Assembly: GCF_022834715.1 (NCBI RefSeq)
Contig: NZ_BQKC01000001.1
Span: forward strand, 842,501-906,500
Source: Granulimonas faecalis
GTDB lineage: Bacteria > Actinomycetota > Coriobacteriia > Coriobacteriales > Atopobiaceae
Direction of reading: 5' to 3'
Length of the DNA: 64,000 nt
This document shows positions 60,412 to 64,000 of this stretch, piece after piece (position 1 is the stretch's first letter; the number at the start of each line of letters is the position of its first letter). Both the position numbers and the translations under genes were made by a program. The notes below the pieces were generated by a model that was not told the origin of the DNA, did no database searches, and was given only the letters and a program-made list of their open reading frames with translations.

Positions 60412-61596
60412 ATGGAAGACGAGGCCGTACGCCTCACCCACGGCCTTGCCGAGGCCACACGCACGAGTCCCGAGGATTGGTACCTTGTGTACAAGGCCCG
60501 CTACGCCATGGAAGTGGTCTTCGAGGCCCTGGCCGCGTCGGACCCTTCGGTGCGCTCGGTCGTCACGCAGCCTTTCACCTGTTGCACCGCCGTGGACCCC
60601 ATCCTCGTGGCCGGGCTCGTCCCGGTGTACGGCGACATCGATGCCGACACGGTGTCCCTCGACCCGGCCGTGCTGCCCCTCGGGGAGGGTGTCGGGGCCG
60701 TCGTGCTCCAGCACTCCTTCGGCATCATCGACGACGCCTCTTCGCGCGAGTTGGTCGAGAGGGCCCACGGGGTCGGGGCCCTCGTGCTCGAGGACAGCGC
60801 CCATTGCGCCACTCGCATGGCCCTCACCGACCAGGGTCGTCCCGTTGCCGACGTCTCGGTCCACTCGTTCGGTGCCGAGAAGATGCTGCGCACCTCGTTC
60901 GGGGGTGCCGTCTGGATCAACCCCCGTGGTCGCCGGCCCCAGGCCCTCTCCATCGCCCGCGAGCGCCTCGCCGCCCTCGAGCCAGTGTGCGGAGGCGTGG
61001 CCAGGGCCGCGCGCCTTTACCTCAACGAGAACCGTGTCCTCAACCGCCTGCCCCGCAAGGCCGCCGTTTTCCTGCGGCGCAGCCTGGTGGCGGCTAGGCT
61101 CCTCGAACCGGCCGTGGCCGACAAGGAGATGGCCGGGGGGCTTCTTCACGGCCCCATGGCGCCCGATCGATGGATCTGTGCCCAGGTGAACAACGAGCTC
61201 AAGCGGGCCCCGCAGAACATGGGATCGCGCCGGGAGGTGGTCTCGGCGTTCATCGAGGCCTTTGGCGGCTCGGTACCGTACCCGGCGGCCCAGGGCTCCG
61301 ACCCCGTCCAGCCCCTCCTGCGCTTCAGTGTGGTCGCACCCTCCACCGAGACGTCGCGCGAGGTGATCCGCAGGGTCAGGGAGCTGGGTTACCTCGCTGA
61401 GGACTGGTACCGTCCGTCACTCTACCCCGGTGTCGTCGACCCCGGAGCCTACGGTCTCCCCGCGGTCGGGACCCTGCCGGTCTGCGACCGGGTGACCGCG
61501 GGCATCGTCAACCTGCCCACCGAGGTCCCAATCGACGCGGTGGCACCCATGGCTGAGGCCGTCAAGCAGGTCCTCTGGACCCCATCGAACATGTAA
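60412..61596 (+). CDS. DegT/DnrJ/EryC1/StrS-type PLP enzyme
   Basis: 394 residues. The aminotransferase-like fold is marked by VTQPFTCCTAVDPIL, YGDIDADTVSLDP, LVLEDSAHCA (PLP-binding Asp128) and HSFGAEKMLRTSFGG (PLP Lys157). Enzymes of this group transaminate keto-sugars or related small molecules for wall or surface polymers. ATG 60412 follows GGAGGT with 5-bp spacing; ATG 60400 is part of that site. It lies 11 bp before an ATP-grasp gene. The substrate is unknown. Confidence 0.85.
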   Translation: MEDEAVRLTHGLAEATRTSPEDWYLVYKARYAMEVVFEALAASDPSVRSVVTQPFTCCTAVDPILVAGLVPVYGDIDADTVSLDPAVLPLGEGVGAVVLQHSFGIIDDASSRELVERAHGVGALVLEDSAHCATRMALTDQGRPVADVSVHSFGAEKMLRTSFGGAVWINPRGRRPQALSIARERLAALEPVCGGVARAARLYLNENRVLNRLPRKAAVFLRRSLVAARLLEPAVADKEMAGGLLHGPMAPDRWICAQVNNELKRAPQNMGSRREVVSAFIEAFGGSVPYPAAQGSDPVQPLLRFSVVAPSTETSREVIRRVRELGYLAEDWYRPSLYPGVVDPGAYGLPAVGTLPVCDRVTAGIVNLPTEVPIDAVAPMAEAVKQVLWTPSNM

Positions 61597-61607
61597 CGGA
61601 GGAAACG

Positions 61608-62858
61608 ATGCCCGCTGTCACCATCACCGACGAGAGCCAGGTCCCCGAGCTTCTGCAGCCCGTGTGCATCGGAGGCGACATTCTCGGCTACTCCTATGCG
61701 AGGTCCTTCCACCGCCGGTGGGGGGTCGACCCCGTTATCCTATCGGCCGTCGACGTCCAGGTGACCTCGTCGAGCCGCCTGTGCGACTACCGCGTCGTCC
61801 CCGACCTTGGGGAGCCCGGCCGGCTCCTCGAGGAGCTCCTTGCCCTGGGCAAGGGGCTCAAGGCCGCCGGCAAGCTCGGCATCGTGCTCGGTTCGGCGGA
61901 CTGGCACGCCAGGATCCTCTCTGAGCACGCCGAGGAGCTCTCCGAGTTCTACGCCGTGCCTTACCCGGACTTCCCCCTCCTCGACCGCATCACCGACAAG
62001 GGTGAGTTCTACCGCATCTGCGAGGAGCTCTCCATCCCGTACCCCAAGACCTGGACCGTCCTTGCCTCTGAGGGCGACCTGCCTGACGACCTGCCGTTCC
62101 CGCTTGTGGTCAAGCCGGCCAACTCGGCGGCCTACGACCTGCTCGAGTTCCCGGGCAAGGAGAAGGTCTACGCCGTCGACGATCGTCGCGGTCTCGACGA
62201 GGTCATGGGCTCCCTCGCCCGTTCCGGCTACTCCAAGGAGGTCGTGCTCCAGGACTTCGTGCCTGGAGGTGACTCGGCCCTGCGCTCGCTCACGGTCTTC
62301 ACCGACCGGCATGGCGAGGCCCGCGTGGTGTCCGGCGGCCGTGTGGTCATCCAGGACCACTCGCCCATCCTCATCGGCAACCCCTGCTGCATCATGGGGG
62401 AGCGGGTGGAACAGATAATCTCCGATGCCAAGCGCTTCCTCTCTCATGTGGGCTATCACGGCGTGGCCAACTTCGACATCAAGTTCGACGAGCGTGACGG
62501 CTCCTACCGCTTCTTCGAGGTCAACACGAGGCCCGGGCGCAACAGCTGGTACGTCACCTTGGGCGGCGTCGAGTTCACCGAGCCCATCGTCCGCGACTTC
62601 GTGCTCCACGACCCCATGGAGTACCGCGAGGCCTTCGACCCGTTCCTCTATACGGTGGTTCCCAGGAAGGTCGTGGCCGACCACGTCGCCGACGACGGGC
62701 TCAGGGCTCGCGCCCTCGAGATGTTCCGAAAAGGAAAGGCCGGCTATCCCTACGGCAATCCCGATGACACCCTCAAGCACCGGGTGCTCGCGCGCCTTCT
62801 GCTGTTCAACCAGGTGAGGAAGTTCAACATCCATCTCGGCAAGGGGACGAGGGTCTAG
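61608..62858 (+). CDS. ATP-grasp carboxylate-amine ligase, D-aspartate ligase-like
   Basis: 416 residues. The opening CIGGDILGYSYARSFHRRWG resembles the N-terminus of D-aspartate ligases (AslA type) that add D-Asp to peptidoglycan stems. FPLVVKPANSA, VLQDFVPGGDSALRS, and the metal site FFEVNTRPGRNSWY complete an ATP-grasp fold. It joins a carboxylate to an amine with ATP. The PLP-enzyme gene upstream and a wall hydrolase downstream suggest wall chemistry. Substrate is inference. CGGAGG upstream. Confidence 0.82.
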   Translation: MPAVTITDESQVPELLQPVCIGGDILGYSYARSFHRRWGVDPVILSAVDVQVTSSSRLCDYRVVPDLGEPGRLLEELLALGKGLKAAGKLGIVLGSADWHARILSEHAEELSEFYAVPYPDFPLLDRITDKGEFYRICEELSIPYPKTWTVLASEGDLPDDLPFPLVVKPANSAAYDLLEFPGKEKVYAVDDRRGLDEVMGSLARSGYSKEVVLQDFVPGGDSALRSLTVFTDRHGEARVVSGGRVVIQDHSPILIGNPCCIMGERVEQIISDAKRFLSHVGYHGVANFDIKFDERDGSYRFFEVNTRPGRNSWYVTLGGVEFTEPIVRDFVLHDPMEYREAFDPFLYTVVPRKVVADHVADDGLRARALEMFRKGKAGYPYGNPDDTLKHRVLARLLLFNQVRKFNIHLGKGTRV

Positions 62859-62888
62859 GGATGTGGAGGCCTCCCGCAGCTGAAAAAC

Positions 62889-62911
62889 CCTTCAGTTTGG
62901 CGCCCTGAAGG
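62889..62911 (+). terminator. Hairpin after the ATP-grasp gene
   Basis: CCTTCAG and CTGAAGG with a 9-base loop, 30 bp after the stop. TATGATAAG follows immediately (from about 62913) and is a probable -10 box of the next gene, so the dyad could also be an operator. Confidence 0.5.
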
Positions 62912-62992
62912 CCTATGATAAGATGCGACACTGGGTACGCAGCCTGACGAGGGACGCCTTGGCGCCCCATATCCATATCAAGGAGCGATTCC

Positions 62993-64000
62993 ATGAAACG
63001 AGCCCGTAGCGTTTGCGCCGCCATCGCCGCCACGGCCTTTGCCCTGACCGTCGTGGTGGCCGTGCCGTCCCCGGCCGTCGCCGAAACCTCCTCGGAGCTT
63101 CAGGCCCAGCTCGACAAGGCCAAGGCGACCCGCGACGACTACTACGCCCAGGCCGAGGCCGTCTCCGACCAGCTCAACGCCACCCGCGAGCAGCTCTCCG
63201 AGACCGAGTCCCAGATCGCGGACACCCAAAAGAACATCGACAAGGTCCAGGAGGACATCAAGGTCAAGGAGGCCGAGCTGGCCAGACGCCAGGCGCTCCT
63301 TGCCGAGAACGTCTCCGAGAACTACAAGTCCGGCGGCGTGTCGCTGCTCTCCCTGGTCCTCGAGGCCAACTCGTTTGACGATTTCGTGACCAGGGTCTAC
63401 TACGCTGACAAGATCAGCGAGACCCAGGCCTCCAACATCGAGGAGACCAACCGCCTGCGCACCGATCTCGCCGTGAAGAAGGGGGAGCTCGACAACGAGA
63501 AGGCCACCCTCGAGGACCAGAAGTCCCAGCAGGAGCAGCTGGTCTCCCAGCAGGAGGCCCAGCAGGCCGACCTCAAGAGCAAGGTCGACGAGGCCGACTC
63601 CTATGTCAACAGCCTCGATTCTCAGGTGAAGGAGGCCCTGGCCCAGGAGGCCGAGGCCGCCCGCCAGGCCGCCGAGCGCGAGGCGGCGGCCGCCGCTGCC
63701 GCCGCTGCCGCCAACTCCGGCAGCTACTACTCCGGTGGCGGCACCTCCGGTGGCGGCACCTCCGGCGGGGGAACCTCGGGCGGTTCCGTCTCTTCCGGCG
63801 GAAGCACCTCCGGCTCTGTCGGCGGGCTCACCTCTGCCCAGCGCAACACCATCCTCAGCGCCGCGTACTCCCTGGTCGGCAAGGTCAACTATGTCTGGGG
63901 CGGCGAGAATCCCTCCACCGGTCTCGACTGCTCCGGCTTCACCCGCTGGTGCTACGCCCAGGCCGGCATCAGCCTGCCCCACAGCTCCGCGTCCCAGCGC
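62993..64000 (+). CDS. Secreted coiled-coil NlpC/P60 peptidoglycan hydrolase (3' truncated)
   Basis: 336 residues are visible. Sec signal MKRARSVCAAIAATAFALTVV with cleavage near AVAE. A long coiled coil (about 30-235) is rich in Gln/Glu/Lys and reads like PcsB/RipA-type hydrolases. Then come an Ala tract and a Gly/Ser repeat linker (SGGGT units, about 240-275). The NlpC/P60 domain begins near 283: LVGKVNYVWGG, catalytic Cys in STGLDCSGFTRWCY, and LPHSSASQR at the window end; the catalytic His lies beyond. It cleaves stem peptides, probably in cell separation. AAGGAG precedes ATG 62993. Confidence 0.93.
   Translation, partial: MKRARSVCAAIAATAFALTVVVAVPSPAVAETSSELQAQLDKAKATRDDYYAQAEAVSDQLNATREQLSETESQIADTQKNIDKVQEDIKVKEAELARRQALLAENVSENYKSGGVSLLSLVLEANSFDDFVTRVYYADKISETQASNIEETNRLRTDLAVKKGELDNEKATLEDQKSQQEQLVSQQEAQQADLKSKVDEADSYVNSLDSQVKEALAQEAEAARQAAEREAAAAAAAAAANSGSYYSGGGTSGGGTSGGGTSGGSVSSGGSTSGSVGGLTSAQRNTILSAAYSLVGKVNYVWGGENPSTGLDCSGFTRWCYAQAGISLPHSSASQR

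Overview
The window is a contiguous piece of a very GC-rich chromosome. Its gene content points to a gut or oral coriobacterium (Coriobacteriia, probably an Atopobiaceae/Olsenella-like lineage). The clues are a PTS-rich, ABC-transporter-rich peptide and sugar economy, lipoproteins with twin-arginine-like signals, a four-domain ribosomal protein S1, and the order coaE, lytic transglycosylase, uvrB. The taxon is an inference from gene content and style. No rRNA, tRNA, CRISPR array or transposase was found.

Layout. 1-3.2 kb: the 3' part of a beta-glucoside PTS operon (GH4 phospho-glucosidase end, IIB, IIC, a small membrane protein, a DUF3284 protein). 3.1-6.2 kb: a lower-GC island with a broken lipoprotein gene and a four-gene cassette: an RRE/PqqD-like protein, a radical SAM enzyme with a degraded SPASM-like tail, a 78-residue cysteine-free peptide and a small membrane protein. 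Near-identical 26-bp direct repeats bracket the cassette. This is the best candidate for an undescribed system, probably a RiPP-type peptide modification locus. 6.2-9.5 kb: LacI-family regulator, rpsA and pyroglutamyl peptidase. 9.7-15.6 kb: a complete Opp-type peptide transporter. 16-21 kb: small proteins, an orphan peptide-binding lipoprotein and two metallopeptidases, so oligopeptide use is a theme. 21-25.6 kb: zinc-ribbon protein, coaE, lytic transglycosylase, uvrB.

25.6-31 kb (minus strand): orphan PTS IIB, two flavoprotein dehydrogenases (COG2509 and HI0933/BaiN-like), an Mrp/NBP35 ATPase and an SDR enzyme. 31-37.7 kb: amino-acid-type binding lipoprotein, uvrA, ybaK deacylase, murJ with a long N-terminal extension. 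37.9-42.9 kb: a complete branched-chain amino-acid (Liv) ABC transporter. 43-50.7 kb: a full histidine operon that starts with a HisZ-HisG fusion, then hisD-C-B-H-A-F-I-E. A convergent PHP-type histidinol-phosphatase gene follows, so the whole pathway is present. Tandem palindromes overlap the his promoter.

51.9-60.2 kb: a candidate sialic-acid utilisation operon. It has a peptide-family ABC transporter (binding protein, permease, permease-ATPase fusion, ATPase), then an aldolase of the NanA/DapA family, a ROK kinase (NanK-like) and ManNAc-6-P epimerase (NanE). A dyad overlaps its presumed promoter. 60.4-64 kb: a DegT-type PLP enzyme, an ATP-grasp ligase resembling D-aspartate ligases, and the start of a secreted coiled-coil NlpC/P60 peptidoglycan hydrolase cut by the window end.
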